Below are positions 1-6,610 of a stretch of 10,508 nucleotides of DNA, piece by piece. The DNA lies in the NCBI GenBank assembly GCA_949288455.1, contig CASEKF010000057.1:1-10508 (forward strand). The letters are read 5' to 3'. The notes under the pieces are model-generated. The model had not been told where the DNA came from. It searched no databases and saw only the letters and a program-made list of their open reading frames with translations. The position numbers and the translations under genes were made by a program. Every line of letters starts with the position of its first letter. Positions within the stretch are counted from its first letter, which is position 1. Origin of the DNA: an uncultured bacterium. Lineage in GTDB: Bacteria > Vulcanimicrobiota > CADAWZ01.

Positions 1-9
1 GATTTTTAA

Positions 10-294
10 ATGTCTAGATCAGTAAAAAAAGGTCCTTATGTGGACAAGAATCTCGAAAAGAAGATAAGCGCCTTGAACGAAAAAGGCGAAAAGAAAGTTA
101 TAAAGACTTGGGCTCGGGCTTGTACTATTATTCCTGAAATGATAGGGCATACTATAGCCGTACATGACGGGAAAAAGCATGTTCCAGTGTATATATCGGA
201 TCAAATGGTCGGTCACAAACTTGGCGAATTTGCCGTCACCCGTCATTACAGAGGTCATGGATCTAAAGCCGAGCGCACGACTTCCGTGAAGTAG
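10..294 (+). CDS. rpsS: 30S ribosomal protein S19
   Basis: S19 sits in the head of the small subunit and contacts 16S rRNA next to S13. The 94-residue product matches the usual 92-95. It opens with the family's [12 protein letters not shown] and carries [15 protein letters not shown] (about residues 60-74) followed by TRHYRGHG, the typical C-terminal signature. The ATG at 10 is the natural start for this opening; its ribosome binding site lies mostly off the window edge. It is followed 33 nt later by rplV, the usual S10-operon order, so rplB is expected just upstream, outside the window. Identification is firm. Confidence 0.97.
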   Translation: MSRSVKKGPYVDKNLEKKISALNEKGEKKVIKTWARACTIIPEMIGHTIAVHDGKKHVPVYISDQMVGHKLGEFAVTRHYRGHGSKAERTTSVK

Positions 295-327
295 TTTGAC
301 CGTTAAGACCTGAAAAGGATGGATGAA

Positions 328-717
328 ATGAACAGAAACAGAAAAAAAACAGATGATGCGGCGACCGAATCAAGAGAAGTAAGAGCCGTTGCCAGATATG
401 TTCGCAGTACTCCTAGAAAGCTCAGGCTTGTAATGGACGCCGTTAGAGGCAAAGGCGTCAACGAAGCTATGACGATTCTGCGTTTTACTCCTAAGCGCGC
501 GGCGCGCATTTTAGAAAAAGTATTGTATTCGGCTATATCTAACGCTAAAAATAATTATGGTATGGATGAGGACAATCTCTTCATCTGCCGCTCTTGGGTC
601 GATTGCGGTCCTACGGCGAAGAGATGGATTCCCCGCGCTCAAGGCAGAGCAAGCGGCATTCACAAAAGAACCAGCCATATCACTTTTGTAGTAAAAGAAA
701 GCGGGGAGGTGAAATAA
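328..717 (+). CDS. rplV: 50S ribosomal protein L22
   Basis: L22 binds 23S rRNA and its beta-hairpin lines the nascent-peptide exit tunnel. The core begins at [25 protein letters not shown] and ends with the hairpin segment [30 protein letters not shown], both classic for the family. The product is 129 residues, longer than the usual ~110-115 because of a polar N-terminal extension of roughly 18 residues ([16 protein letters not shown]). I chose the ATG at 328 because AAGGA at 315-319 lies 8 nt upstream. The in-frame ATG at 319 would have that AAGGA overlapping it and no other good site. The stop codon abuts the rpsC start, suggesting translational coupling. Confidence 0.96.
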   Translation: MNRNRKKTDDAATESREVRAVARYVRSTPRKLRLVMDAVRGKGVNEAMTILRFTPKRAARILEKVLYSAISNAKNNYGMDEDNLFICRSWVDCGPTAKRWIPRAQGRASGIHKRTSHITFVVKESGEVK

Positions 718-1401
718 GTGGGACAGAAGATACATCCGATAGGCCTGAGATTGAAAATTACCAGAGGATGGGACAGCCGTTGGTTTAATGACAGAAAGAA
801 ATATTCTGAATGGCTTCATGAAGATATTAAAATTCGTAAATTTGTCCTTAATAAACTTAAAACCGCCTCTGTTTCAAAAGTTGAGATAGAAAGAGCGGAT
901 AGAATAGAAGTAATAGTAAAAACCGCTAAGCCAGGATATGTTATAGGCAAAAAGGGCGTAGGCATAGAAGAGTTAAAGAAATCGATTTCTAAGCTTATAG
1001 GCAAGCCTATAAAAGTTACGGTTCAGGAAGTTAAGAACGCGGAATTAGACGCTGCTTTGGTCGCTGATAATATCGTGGATCAGCTTGTAAAGCGAGTCGC
1101 TTTTAGAAGAGCTATGAAACAGGCTCTCCAGAGAACAATGAAGGCCGGAGCTCTCGGTATTAAAGTAGAATGCAGCGGTCGTCTTGGAGGAGCTGAAATA
1201 GCTCGTAGCGAGAGAGTTTTCGAAGGAAAAGTTCCGCTTCATACTCTTAGAGCCGACATTGATTACGCAACTAAGGAAGCCTTTACGACATATGGTCAGA
1301 TAGGCGTAAAAGTATGGATTTATCGCGGCGACGTTCTGCCCGTTCGCAGGGTTGAAAAGCAGGCGGAAGTTTCCGTCGAAACCGCCGGCGGGGAGGTATA
1401 G
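718..1401 (+). CDS. rpsC: 30S ribosomal protein S3
   Basis: S3 is a head protein of the 30S subunit at the mRNA entry channel, with RNA-unwinding activity in known ribosomes. The 227-residue product starts [12 protein letters not shown], as usual. It contains a KH domain with the GKKG loop (residues 77-80, [18 protein letters not shown]) and a C-terminal domain with [12 protein letters not shown] and [26 protein letters not shown]. It starts with GTG directly after the rplV stop, supported by GGAGGT at 705-710 with 7-nt spacing inside the end of rplV. The next gene, rplP, begins 4 nt after the stop. The length is normal and nothing is broken. Confidence 0.97.
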   Translation: MGQKIHPIGLRLKITRGWDSRWFNDRKKYSEWLHEDIKIRKFVLNKLKTASVSKVEIERADRIEVIVKTAKPGYVIGKKGVGIEELKKSISKLIGKPIKVTVQEVKNAELDAALVADNIVDQLVKRVAFRRAMKQALQRTMKAGALGIKVECSGRLGGAEIARSERVFEGKVPLHTLRADIDYATKEAFTTYGQIGVKVWIYRGDVLPVRRVEKQAEVSVETAGGEV

Positions 1402-1405
1402 TCTA

Positions 1406-1849
1406 ATGTTTATGCTGCTTATGCCAAAAAGAGTTAAATATCGTAAAGTTCAGCGCGGCAGAATGAAAGGGAAGGCGTTTAGAGGTAGCGAATTAGTTCA
1501 CGGCGAATTCGCTCTTCAGACTTTGGAGCCTTGCTGGATTACGGATCGTCAGATTGAAGCCGCTCGTATCGCTATAAATAGATATATCAAAAGAGGCGGT
1601 AAAGTTTGGATAAGAATATTCCCTGATAAAGCGATAACGAAAAAGCCTGCTGAAACTCGTATGGGTTCCGGAAAAGGCTCTCCCGAATATTGGGTCGCCG
1701 TCGTAAAGCCCGGAAGAATACTTTTCGAGCTTGGAGGGGTTGAAAGGGACGTAGCCGTGGAAGCCCTCAGACTTGCTTCTCATAAGCTTCCTGTTAAAAC
1801 AAAAATACTTGAGCGTCAGGAGTTTGGAGGTGAGTCTGATGAAAATTAA
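1406..1849 (+). CDS. rplP: 50S ribosomal protein L16
   Basis: L16 organises the A-site finger and tRNA-binding region of the 50S subunit. The product reads [27 protein letters not shown], the family's N-terminal signature, then [66 protein letters not shown], which covers the conserved core. It is 147 residues, slightly above the usual 136-145. ATG 1406 fits best, with GGAGGT at 1392-1397 and 8-nt spacing. ATG 1412 (MLLMPKR) is a plausible alternative that gives a start more like typical L16. The 3' end overlaps rpmC by 11 nt, so the two are probably translationally coupled. Confidence 0.97.
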   Translation: MFMLLMPKRVKYRKVQRGRMKGKAFRGSELVHGEFALQTLEPCWITDRQIEAARIAINRYIKRGGKVWIRIFPDKAITKKPAETRMGSGKGSPEYWVAVVKPGRILFELGGVERDVAVEALRLASHKLPVKTKILERQEFGGESDEN

Positions 1850-2360
1850 AGAAAAATTGAAACAGTTTCGCGAAATGACAGAGCTTGAATTAAACAACGA
1901 AATCGACGTATTGAAGAAAGAGATTTTTAATATCAGATTTCAGCTCGCGCTTTCTCGTACAGGCGATTTTTCAAAAATTAGATATAATAAGCGTTTAATC
2001 GCTCGTATTAAGACTGTATTAACGGAAAAGGCCAAGGCAAATAAAGAAGCCGAGATAGCGGATAGTTTCAGACAATTTCGCAGCATGACTGAAGATGAAC
2101 TTTCCAATAAGATAGATGCCTCCATAAAAGAGATTGTAGCGATTAAATCGGCGATGGAAAAGAAACGCCAAATGCTTAAAACTCTTAAAGACGCAAAGAT
2201 CAAAGTGAAAATTCTCCCGGATGCATTTCCGGAGAAAATGCGTACTTTAGAATCTCTTAACGAAACTGCTCGCGGGGGTTATGAAAGGATTAAAAACCTT
2301 AGACGTCTTATCGCTCGTATGAAATCCGTATTGGAAGAAAAGCAGCTTGCTAAAAAATAA
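1839..2360 (+). CDS. rpmC: 50S ribosomal protein L29, tandem-duplicated form
   Basis: L29 is normally a 60-70-residue two-helix protein on the 50S solvent face beside L23 at the exit tunnel. This product is 173 residues and holds two copies of the fold. Copy 1 (about 5-64) is canonical, with [12 protein letters not shown], then [11 protein letters not shown], then [15 protein letters not shown]. Copy 2 (about 75-168) repeats it as [16 protein letters not shown] and, after a longer middle, [14 protein letters not shown]. Aligning residues 8-23 with 78-93 gives 11 of 16 identities. Residues 52-64 against 156-168 give 10 of 13. The offset grows from 70 to 104, so copy 2 carries about 34 extra residues (near 108-144) at the turn between its helices. 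The start is ATG 1839, with GGAGG at 1826-1830 inside rplP. There is no internal stop or second start with a clear binding site, so it reads as one polypeptide. The gene's position between rplP and rpsQ is that of rpmC. Confidence 0.93.
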   Translation: MKIKEKLKQFREMTELELNNEIDVLKKEIFNIRFQLALSRTGDFSKIRYNKRLIARIKTVLTEKAKANKEAEIADSFRQFRSMTEDELSNKIDASIKEIVAIKSAMEKKRQMLKTLKDAKIKVKILPDAFPEKMRTLESLNETARGGYERIKNLRRLIARMKSVLEEKQLAKK

Positions 2361-2388
2361 TTAATATGCCAGGAAAGGTTATATTGAA

Positions 2389-2646
2389 ATGACTGAAGGA
2401 AGAAATTTGAGAAAAGTCAGGATTGGCAAGGTCATTAGCGATAAAATGATGAAGACGGTTGTTGTCCTTTGCGAACGTCAATTTGCGCATCCTGTATATA
2501 AGAAAATTATAAAGAGAAAATCAAAATTTAAAGCTCATGACGAACAGGGCTGCCATGAGGGCGATGTTGTTAAAATCATGGAAACCAGGCCTTTGAGCAA
2601 GGATAAATGCTGGAGAGTCGTAGAGATTCTTGAACGTCAGAAATAA
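2389..2646 (+). CDS. rpsQ: 30S ribosomal protein S17
   Basis: S17 is an OB-fold primary binder of 16S rRNA in the body of the 30S subunit. The 85-residue product has the typical series [45 protein letters not shown], then [24 protein letters not shown]. Its length is normal for the family. The ATG at 2389 is preceded by an AGGAAAGG stretch at 2371-2378. It lies 28 nt after rpmC and closes the compact S10-type block. The next gene, rplN, comes only after a 104-nt spacer with a striking dyad. Confidence 0.97.
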   Translation: MTEGRNLRKVRIGKVISDKMMKTVVVLCERQFAHPVYKKIIKRKSKFKAHDEQGCHEGDVVKIMETRPLSKDKCWRVVEILERQK

Positions 2647-2659
2647 ATCTGATTATGAC

Positions 2660-2702
2660 TTGCAATATTTGAGTGAATATGTTATTATATTCACTCAAAT
2701 AT
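2660..2702 (+). promoter_or_regulatory. candidate promoter overlapped by a 16-bp perfect dyad, ahead of rplN
   Basis: Seen directly: a perfect 16-base inverted repeat has arms 2665-2680 and 2687-2702 around a 6-base centre (GTTATT). It can be extended by three pairs (2662-2664 with 2704-2706) if one C is bulged. The same bases can be read as a sigma70-type promoter, TTGCAA (2660-2665), 17-base spacer, TATTAT (2683-2688). The arms then cover the spacer and the start site. The dyad may be an operator, or the RNA hairpin may be a processing or attenuation element. No T run follows it, so it is not an ordinary intrinsic terminator. A second small hairpin, GGGA-AAAA-TCCC at 2707-2718, lies just downstream. 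Confidence 0.5.
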
Positions 2703-2750
2703 CTGCGGGAAAAATCCCCTGTTCTTTAGTGATTGTGGAGGAGTAAACCT

Positions 2751-3119
2751 ATGATTCAGCAACAGAGCAGATTAAAAGTTGCCGATAATTCGGGAGCTAA
2801 AGAAATTATGTGTATTAGAGTTAAAAGAGGCTTTCATCATAAATTTGCCAAGGTAGGAGATATTATAATGGCCTCCGTTAAGGAAGCCATTCCCGGAGCC
2901 GCCGTAAAGAAAGGCGACGTAGTGAAAGCCGTAGTAGTTCGCACTAAAAATAAAATCAGGCGTCCCGACGGTTCTTATCTAAGATTTGACGATAATGCGG
3001 CCGTTATAATTAACGATCAGCTAAATCCTAGAGGAACGCGTATTTTTGGCCCCGTGGCAAGAGAACTCAGAGATAAAGATTTTATGAAGATTTGTTCTCT
3101 CGCTCCCGAAGTTCTTTAA
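2751..3119 (+). CDS. rplN: 50S ribosomal protein L14
   Basis: L14 is a 23S rRNA-binding protein at the subunit interface, forming bridge B8 with 16S rRNA. The 122-residue product is exactly the family's usual length. It starts [24 protein letters not shown] and contains [49 protein letters not shown] and [30 protein letters not shown]. The ATG at 2751 has GGAGGAG at 2737-2743 with 7-nt spacing. An upstream in-frame TTG at 2733 would add six residues not found in L14 and was not used. It heads the spc block and is flanked by long spacers on both sides. Confidence 0.97.
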   Translation: MIQQQSRLKVADNSGAKEIMCIRVKRGFHHKFAKVGDIIMASVKEAIPGAAVKKGDVVKAVVVRTKNKIRRPDGSYLRFDDNAAVIINDQLNPRGTRIFGPVARELRDKDFMKICSLAPEVL

Positions 3120-3387
3120 ACGTAAATTGCGTCTTAATATTTTTAGTTGATAATAAGTCGTCCGGAAAATTTAAAATTTGTTTTGCGATTTTTCAAGACG
3201 CGTTTAAATGCCTTATGCGGTAGGGCAGACAAGTCCGAGCCTATACGCTCGCTTATAAAACCGCCCGTTTAGCGTCGATAACTTAAGCGCGGTTAGGAAG
3301 CGGGAATCTCCTGATCTTATTTTAAGGATAAGGGGAGTGTCAAGGAATGCGCCGTGGCTTCGGCGCTTTTGCAGAGGTGAAAAAATT
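3120..3387 (+). other. structured 268-nt spacer/leader before rplX
   Basis: No gene with family resemblance is visible here. The stretch contains several inverted repeats. GCGTCTT 3129-3135 can pair with AAGACGC 3195-3201. GCGGT 3217-3221 can pair with ACCGC 3260-3264, enclosing the hairpin CGAGC 3236-3240 / GCTCG 3247-3251. CTCCT 3308-3312 plus CTTAT 3316-3320 can pair with ATAAGGGGAG 3328-3337, leaving a three-base bulge. A final GCGCCG/CGGCGC hairpin lies next to the rplX ribosome binding site. rplN and rplX are usually separated by only a few bases, so a folded regulatory leader is a reasonable inference. The pairings were found by eye. Confidence 0.45.
3349..3370 (+). terminator. hairpin with short T run just upstream of the rplX RBS (attenuator-like)
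   Basis: GCGCCG (3349-3354) pairs perfectly with CGGCGC (3361-3366) around the loop TGGCTT, followed by TTTT (3367-3370). The rplX ribosome binding site, AGAGGTGA, begins at 3373. The T run is short for an efficient intrinsic terminator. An attenuator, or a structure that modulates rplX initiation, is equally possible. Confidence 0.4.
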
Positions 3388-3777
3388 ATGGCGAATAAAA
3401 TTAAAAAACCATTTAAAATTCATGTTAAAAGAGGCGATACCGTTTTAGTTATTTCCGGCAAGGATAAAGACAAAAGAGGTAAAGTCATAAAAGCGCTGCC
3501 TAGCGAGGGGAAGATCGTAGTCGAAGGCGTCAACGTTGTAAAACGTCATACAAAACCTAGGCCTCCTCAATTTCCGCAAGGAGGAATTATAGAGAAGACC
3601 CTTCCGATTAGCTCCTGTAAAGTTATGCTTGTATGCGCTAAGTGCGACAGACCTGTAAGAGTAAAAAAGCAGCTTGCTCCTGAAAGTAACGTAAACGGTT
3701 ATTCCAAACGTTATATAAGAGTGTGCAGTAAGTGCGGGGAAGAAATAACTAATCCTAACGATTCAAAGAGAAAATAA
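3388..3777 (+). CDS. rplX: 50S ribosomal protein L24
   Basis: L24 is an assembly-initiator protein of the 50S subunit that binds the 5' part of 23S rRNA. The 129-residue product has a KOW motif near residues 13-40 (VKRGDTVLVISGKDKDKRGKVIKA), followed by GVNVVKRHTKPRPPQFPQGGIIEKTLPI. It has two CxxC pairs, C83/C86 and C113/C116, which could bind zinc as in many bacterial L24s. It is longer than the ~103-residue E. coli form, as expected for versions with this C-terminal module. The ATG at 3388 has AGAGGTGA at 3373-3380 with 7-nt spacing. An earlier in-frame start at 3337 would add 17 unrelated residues encoded by the leader hairpin and is rejected. Confidence 0.95.
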   Translation: MANKIKKPFKIHVKRGDTVLVISGKDKDKRGKVIKALPSEGKIVVEGVNVVKRHTKPRPPQFPQGGIIEKTLPISSCKVMLVCAKCDRPVRVKKQLAPESNVNGYSKRYIRVCSKCGEEITNPNDSKRK

Positions 3778-3801
3778 CGGGCGGGCGGATGATTCGTTTT
3801 T

Positions 3802-3872
3802 GCGCCGGAGAAGGCCGACATATAGCTTTCGGCGCATCGGCGAATTAGGAGCTTTCCGAAGCGCCGAAAGCT
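3802..3872 (+). repeat. competing hairpins in the rplX-rplE spacer
   Basis: AGCTTTCGGCGC (3824-3835) is perfectly complementary to GCGCCGAAAGCT (3861-3872). After an A-A mismatch, TCGG (3837-3840) also pairs with CCGA (3856-3859), giving a 16-pair stem with a 15-base loop that contains AGGAG. The left arm can instead pair upstream, CGGCGC (3830-3835) with GCGCCG (3802-3807), and CGAAT (3841-3845) with ATTCG (3792-3796). The two folds are mutually exclusive, like the two states of an attenuator. No strong T run follows either. The rest of the 283-nt spacer holds the promoter and hairpin listed separately, and no gene. Confidence 0.5.
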
Positions 3873-3878
3873 CGATTG

Positions 3879-3908
3879 TTGTCAATTGACGAATTTAATT
3901 TTTATTAT
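3879..3908 (+). promoter_or_regulatory. candidate sigma70 promoter for rplE
   Basis: TTGTCA (3879-3884) and TATTAT (3903-3908) each match the consensus at five of six positions and are separated by 18 bases. The -35 element sits in the perfect palindrome GTCAATTGAC (3881-3890). Transcription would start near 3915, leaving a leader of about 145 nt before rplE. This is read by eye only. Confidence 0.4.
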
Positions 3909-3989
3909 ACGGCGTCGGTCGGGCGATTTTTGGAGCTATATCGCGTGTGTTTTTTTATGTTCGGTAATCGTTCGGCGTTATTCTTAATT

Positions 3990-4023
3990 GATAAAAATCT
4001 GCGGCGTTTAGCGGTTTTTTATC
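3990..4023 (+). repeat. AT-rich hairpin in the rplE leader
   Basis: GATAAAAA (3990-3997) pairs with TTTTTATC (4016-4023) around an 18-base loop that contains GCGGCG and GCGG. It lies 37 nt before the rplE start. It could be part of a folded leader. It is not a convincing terminator because the T-rich strand is itself the right arm of the stem. Confidence 0.35.
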
Positions 4024-4060
4024 GGCTCCTTTAATGAAACTTGTCGGAAGGTGGACTATT

Positions 4061-4603
4061 ATGAACAGACTTAAAGAAAAATACGCCAATGAGATTGTAG
4101 GGCGTATGATGGAGAAATTTCAGTACAAAAATATTAATATGGTGCCCAAACTTGAAAAAGTAGTCGTCAGCATGGGACTTGGGGAAGCCTTAGCTAATCC
4201 TAAGGTTTTGGAATCTGCGGTTAAAGATTTGAGTCAGATTGTCGGTCAGGCTCCGGTTATTACAAAAGCTAAAAAGTCGGTTGCCGCTTTTAAGCTTCGC
4301 GCCGGAAGTAAAGTAGGCTGCAAGGTGACCTTGAGAGGTCTGAGGATGTATGCTTTCCTGGACAAGCTTTTTAACGTGGTCTTACCTAGAATTAGGGACT
4401 TTAGAGGTCTGTCTGCAAAATCCTTCGACGGCAGAGGCAATTACGCTTTCGGTCTTAAAGAACAAACTATTTTCCCCGAAATAGAGTATGATAAAGTAGA
4501 TAAAGTCAGGGGTATGGATATAAATATCGTAACTACCGCTAAGACTGATGAAGAAGCGAGATATTTTATTAAACTTTTAGGTTGTCCTTTAAGAGAAAAT
4601 TAA
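4061..4603 (+). CDS. rplE: 50S ribosomal protein L5
   Basis: L5 is part of the central protuberance, binds 5S rRNA and forms an intersubunit bridge with S13. The 180-residue product matches the usual 178-180. It contains [62 protein letters not shown] and [24 protein letters not shown], then [20 protein letters not shown] near the C terminus. The ATG at 4061 has AAGGTGG at 4048-4054 with 6-nt spacing. An in-frame ATG at 4034 would add nine residues without a good binding site. In E. coli this junction carries the S8 repressor site; I could not recognise one here by eye. Confidence 0.97.
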   Translation: MNRLKEKYANEIVGRMMEKFQYKNINMVPKLEKVVVSMGLGEALANPKVLESAVKDLSQIVGQAPVITKAKKSVAAFKLRAGSKVGCKVTLRGLRMYAFLDKLFNVVLPRIRDFRGLSAKSFDGRGNYAFGLKEQTIFPEIEYDKVDKVRGMDINIVTTAKTDEEARYFIKLLGCPLREN

Positions 4604-4627
4604 TTTTTATTATTTTTGGAGGATTTT

Positions 4628-4813
4628 ATGGCCAAAACATCTATGATCGTTAAGGCGAACAGACGGCCGAAATTTGCCGTAAGGCAAGTTAATCGCTGTC
4701 AGGTTTGCGGCAGGCCTAAAGGATATCTGAGAAAATTTTCTATGTGCAGAATATGCTTAAGAAATTTTGCTCATAAGGGCGAGATTCCCGGAATCACTAA
4801 ATCTAGTTGGTAA
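4628..4813 (+). CDS. rpsN: 30S ribosomal protein S14, zinc (type Z) form
   Basis: S14 is a head protein of the 30S subunit. At 61 residues this is the short zinc-ribbon form, with CQVC (C24/C27) and CRIC (C40/C43). They are set in [41 protein letters not shown], which matches the family closely. The ATG at 4628 has GGAGG at 4618-4622 with 5-nt spacing. It lies 24 nt after rplE and is followed by an unusually long 411-nt spacer before rpsH. Confidence 0.97.
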   Translation: MAKTSMIVKANRRPKFAVRQVNRCQVCGRPKGYLRKFSMCRICLRNFAHKGEIPGITKSSW

Positions 4814-4829
4814 ATTTAGAAATTATTTG

Positions 4830-4855
4830 GCCGGAATCAATTTTTACGGCTTTTT
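4830..4855 (+). terminator. weak intrinsic terminator candidate after rpsN
   Basis: GCCG (4830-4833) pairs with CGGC (4847-4850). After a G-A mismatch, two A-T pairs extend the stem inward, and TTTTT (4851-4855) follows directly. The stem is short, so efficiency is doubtful, but it lies just 16 nt after the rpsN stop. Confidence 0.4.
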
Positions 4856-4960
4856 GAACTTACGCTTACTTTGTTAAAAGAGTTCGTTTAAGTTTGAAAG
4901 CTAAGCATGCGTCTGATCTCCTTTTTAGAGTTTCAGGCGACTCGGCGGAATTGCGATCCT

Positions 4961-4986
4961 AAGCGCTGGATAAACCGGCGCTTTTT
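4961..4986 (+). terminator. intrinsic terminator in the rpsN-rpsH spacer
   Basis: AAGCGCTGG (4961-4969) pairs with CCGGCGCTT (4975-4983) around the five-base loop ATAAA. This is a nine-pair stem with one G-T pair, continuing into a run of five T (4982-4986). A second mini-hairpin, GCAG/CTGC (4987-4999), with GTTTTT follows at once, so this looks like tandem termination. Confidence 0.55.
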
Positions 4987-5224
4987 GCAGGTTTTCTGCG
5001 TTTTTACTTCCGCCGGTGGATATTGCCCGACGGTTTTTATCGGGTTTAATCCCTGCAAAGATATGCGTAATGAAATTTATACCGTGGGGCGCGTTGTTTT
5101 TTCTGTGCTTTCCTAAAGATTTTCAGACTCGATTTAGCGTGAGAACGAGCGGAATAGCATGGAACTCCCGATTATTAATTTTTGGGATGTGCGTAAGTTA
5201 TAATTTCAATGGAGGAAAATTATT

Positions 5225-5629
5225 ATGGCAATGACAGATCCTATTGCCGATATGTTTACTCGCGTAAGAAACGCGAATACGGCTTATCATGAACAGGTCG
5301 ACATTCCCGCTTCTAAGATAAAGGAGCATATCGCGGCGATTTTGAAGGAAGAGGGATTTATTTCCGATTATCAGCTGATAAACCCTCAAGGAGCGCCTCA
5401 AGGTGTTATTAGAATAAAAATGAAATACGGTCCCGGAAGAGAAAGAGTTATTTCAGGAATAAAAAGAGTAAGTAAACCGGGATTGAGAGTATATAAGTCA
5501 AAGGCCGACATTCCTCGTATTCTCGGCGGCTTAGGCGTGATTATAATATCGACATCCAAGGGCGTTATGACAGGTAAAAATGCCAAACTTAACGGCGTCG
5601 GCGGAGAAATTCTCGGATATGTATGGTAA
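5225..5629 (+). CDS. rpsH: 30S ribosomal protein S8
   Basis: S8 is a primary 16S rRNA binder in the central domain and, in E. coli, the translational repressor of the spc operon. The 134-residue product begins [45 protein letters not shown] and ends with [49 protein letters not shown]. The STSKGVMT signature is at about residues 109-116. The length is normal. The ATG at 5225 has GGAGG at 5211-5215. A long spacer with terminator-like hairpins upstream suggests it may be transcribed separately from rpsN. rplF follows after 28 nt. Confidence 0.97.
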   Translation: MAMTDPIADMFTRVRNANTAYHEQVDIPASKIKEHIAAILKEEGFISDYQLINPQGAPQGVIRIKMKYGPGRERVISGIKRVSKPGLRVYKSKADIPRILGGLGVIIISTSKGVMTGKNAKLNGVGGEILGYVW

Positions 5630-5657
5630 AGGAAGCGTGTTTAAGGAGGAATTTTAA

Positions 5658-6215
5658 ATGTCAAGAATAGGCAAAGCTCCCGTCACAGTGCCGTCCGGCG
5701 TAACCGTCAAGCTTGGAGAAGGCAATTTAGTAACTGTTAAGGGACCTAAAGGAGAGCTTTCAAGAAATTTTAGCTCTGATTTAAAAATTACATGTCAAGA
5801 CGGAAAAGTAACGGTAGAACGTTTTTCCGACGATAAAGCGCATAGAGCGCTTCATGGTTTGACAAGAACGCTTATTAATAATATGGTTCTGGGAGTTTCC
5901 CAGGGATTTGAAAAGGAACTTCATCTTGTCGGCGTAGGTTATAAGATAGTTCCTATGGGAAAAGGAATTCAAATTTCATGCGGTTTCTCTCATAACGTCG
6001 ATATCGCTCCAATCGACGGCGTAGCTTTTGAAATCGTGACTGAAAAAGGCGTCGTAAAGCTTAAAATAAAAGGCATCGACAAGGAAAAAATTGGTCAGAT
6101 AGCCGCTAACATTAGAGCGCTGAGACCGCCGGAGCCTTATAAAGGCAAAGGTTTTAGATATTCCGATGAAGTTATCATTAAAAAACTTGGAAAAGCCGGT
6201 AAGGCCGGTAAATAG
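5658..6215 (+). CDS. rplF: 50S ribosomal protein L6
   Basis: L6 binds 23S rRNA near the sarcin-ricin loop at the factor-binding site. The 185-residue product has the two repeated alpha/beta domains of the family. It opens MSRIGKAPVTVPSGVTV, has ALHGLTRTLINNMVLGVSQGFEKELHLVGVGYK at the domain junction, and the signature PPEPYKGKGFRY at about 157-168. A short basic KAGKAGK tail closes it. The ATG at 5658 has AAGGAGG at 5643-5649. It lies in a tight rpsH-rplF-rplR-rpsE run. Confidence 0.97.
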   Translation: MSRIGKAPVTVPSGVTVKLGEGNLVTVKGPKGELSRNFSSDLKITCQDGKVTVERFSDDKAHRALHGLTRTLINNMVLGVSQGFEKELHLVGVGYKIVPMGKGIQISCGFSHNVDIAPIDGVAFEIVTEKGVVKLKIKGIDKEKIGQIAANIRALRPPEPYKGKGFRYSDEVIIKKLGKAGKAGK

Positions 6216-6236
6216 ATTTAAGAAGGATGTGCGGTT

Positions 6237-6596
6237 ATGATTAATAAAATCTCCCGTAATTTTTTAAGGTTGAAAAGACATGCCAGACTGCGCAAAAAAC
6301 TAAGCGGCAATGCCGAGCTTCCTCGTCTTTCGGTTTTTAGAAGTCTTCGTCATATTTACGTTCAGCTTGTAGACGATACCGTAGGACATACTCTTTTGTC
6401 CGCAAGTTCTCTTGAAAAAGGCTTTGAGACTGGTTTGACAATGACGGAAAAAGCAAAAAAAGTCGGTTCCGTTCTTGCTATGCGCATGAAGGAAAAAGGT
6501 TTGGACAGACTGGTTTTCGACAGAGGCGGTTATAAATATCATGGAAGAATCGCCGCTTTGGCCGACAGCCTGCGCGAGGCCGGTATTCAATTCTGA
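6237..6596 (+). CDS. rplR: 50S ribosomal protein L18
   Basis: L18 binds 5S rRNA and anchors it to the central protuberance together with L5. The 119-residue product has a basic N terminus ([18 protein letters not shown]), [19 protein letters not shown] and the C-terminal core [28 protein letters not shown], which is diagnostic. The length is normal. The ATG at 6237 is preceded by AAGGA at 6223-6227. It is 21 nt after rplF and 14 nt before rpsE. Confidence 0.97.
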   Translation: MINKISRNFLRLKRHARLRKKLSGNAELPRLSVFRSLRHIYVQLVDDTVGHTLLSASSLEKGFETGLTMTEKAKKVGSVLAMRMKEKGLDRLVFDRGGYKYHGRIAALADSLREAGIQF

Positions 6597-6610
6597 TTTG
6601 GAGGAAATTT

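Larger units (their letters stand above)
4814..5224 (+). other. 411-nt spacer with a run of hairpins between rpsN and rpsH
   Basis: No supportable gene is present. Two overlapping open frames of 69 and 72 codons (from 4907 and 5016) lack good ribosome binding sites and resemble nothing known. The first half holds a series of terminator-like hairpins: 4830-4855, 4961-4986, GCAG/CTGC at 4987-4999 followed by GTTTTT, and CCCGA/TCGGG at 5026-5044 followed by TTT. The second half (about 5050-5210) has no clear structure. The rpsH ribosome binding site, GGAGG, is at 5211-5215. Confidence 0.5.

Noticed and set aside
511-819. Antisense open frames across ribosomal genes (for example 511-819, 1493-1897, 6478-6831 and 6758-7132 on the minus strand)
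   Set aside because: They are shadows of strongly identified ribosomal genes, with no ribosome binding sites and no recognisable domains.
2733-2750. Extended N termini from upstream in-frame starts of rplN (2733), rplX (3337), rplE (4034), rpsN (4616) and adk (9369)
   Set aside because: In each case a downstream ATG has a well-spaced ribosome binding site and gives the family's normal N terminus. The extensions read through spacer sequence.
3147-3177. TTGATA ... TAAAAT as a promoter for rplX
   Set aside because: The spacing is 19 bases, outside the usual range. The 17-base alternative (TTTAAA) is a poor match, so it is indistinguishable from AT-rich background.
3778-4060. An E. coli-like S8 repressor site at the rplX-rplE junction
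   Set aside because: The junction is structured, but I could not match it by eye to the S8-binding helix. A covariance-model search would be needed to decide.
5199-5204. Perfect TATAAT box upstream of rpsH as a promoter
   Set aside because: There is no acceptable -35 or extended -10. The start site would fall at about 5211, inside the ribosome binding site, leaving almost no leader.
4907-5234. Two overlapping open frames (4907-5116 and 5016-5234) in the rpsN-rpsH spacer as small genes, possibly a displaced L30
   Set aside because: Neither has a good ribosome binding site or family resemblance. The sequences lack the L30 signature, and the second runs into the rpsH start. They overlap terminator-like hairpins.
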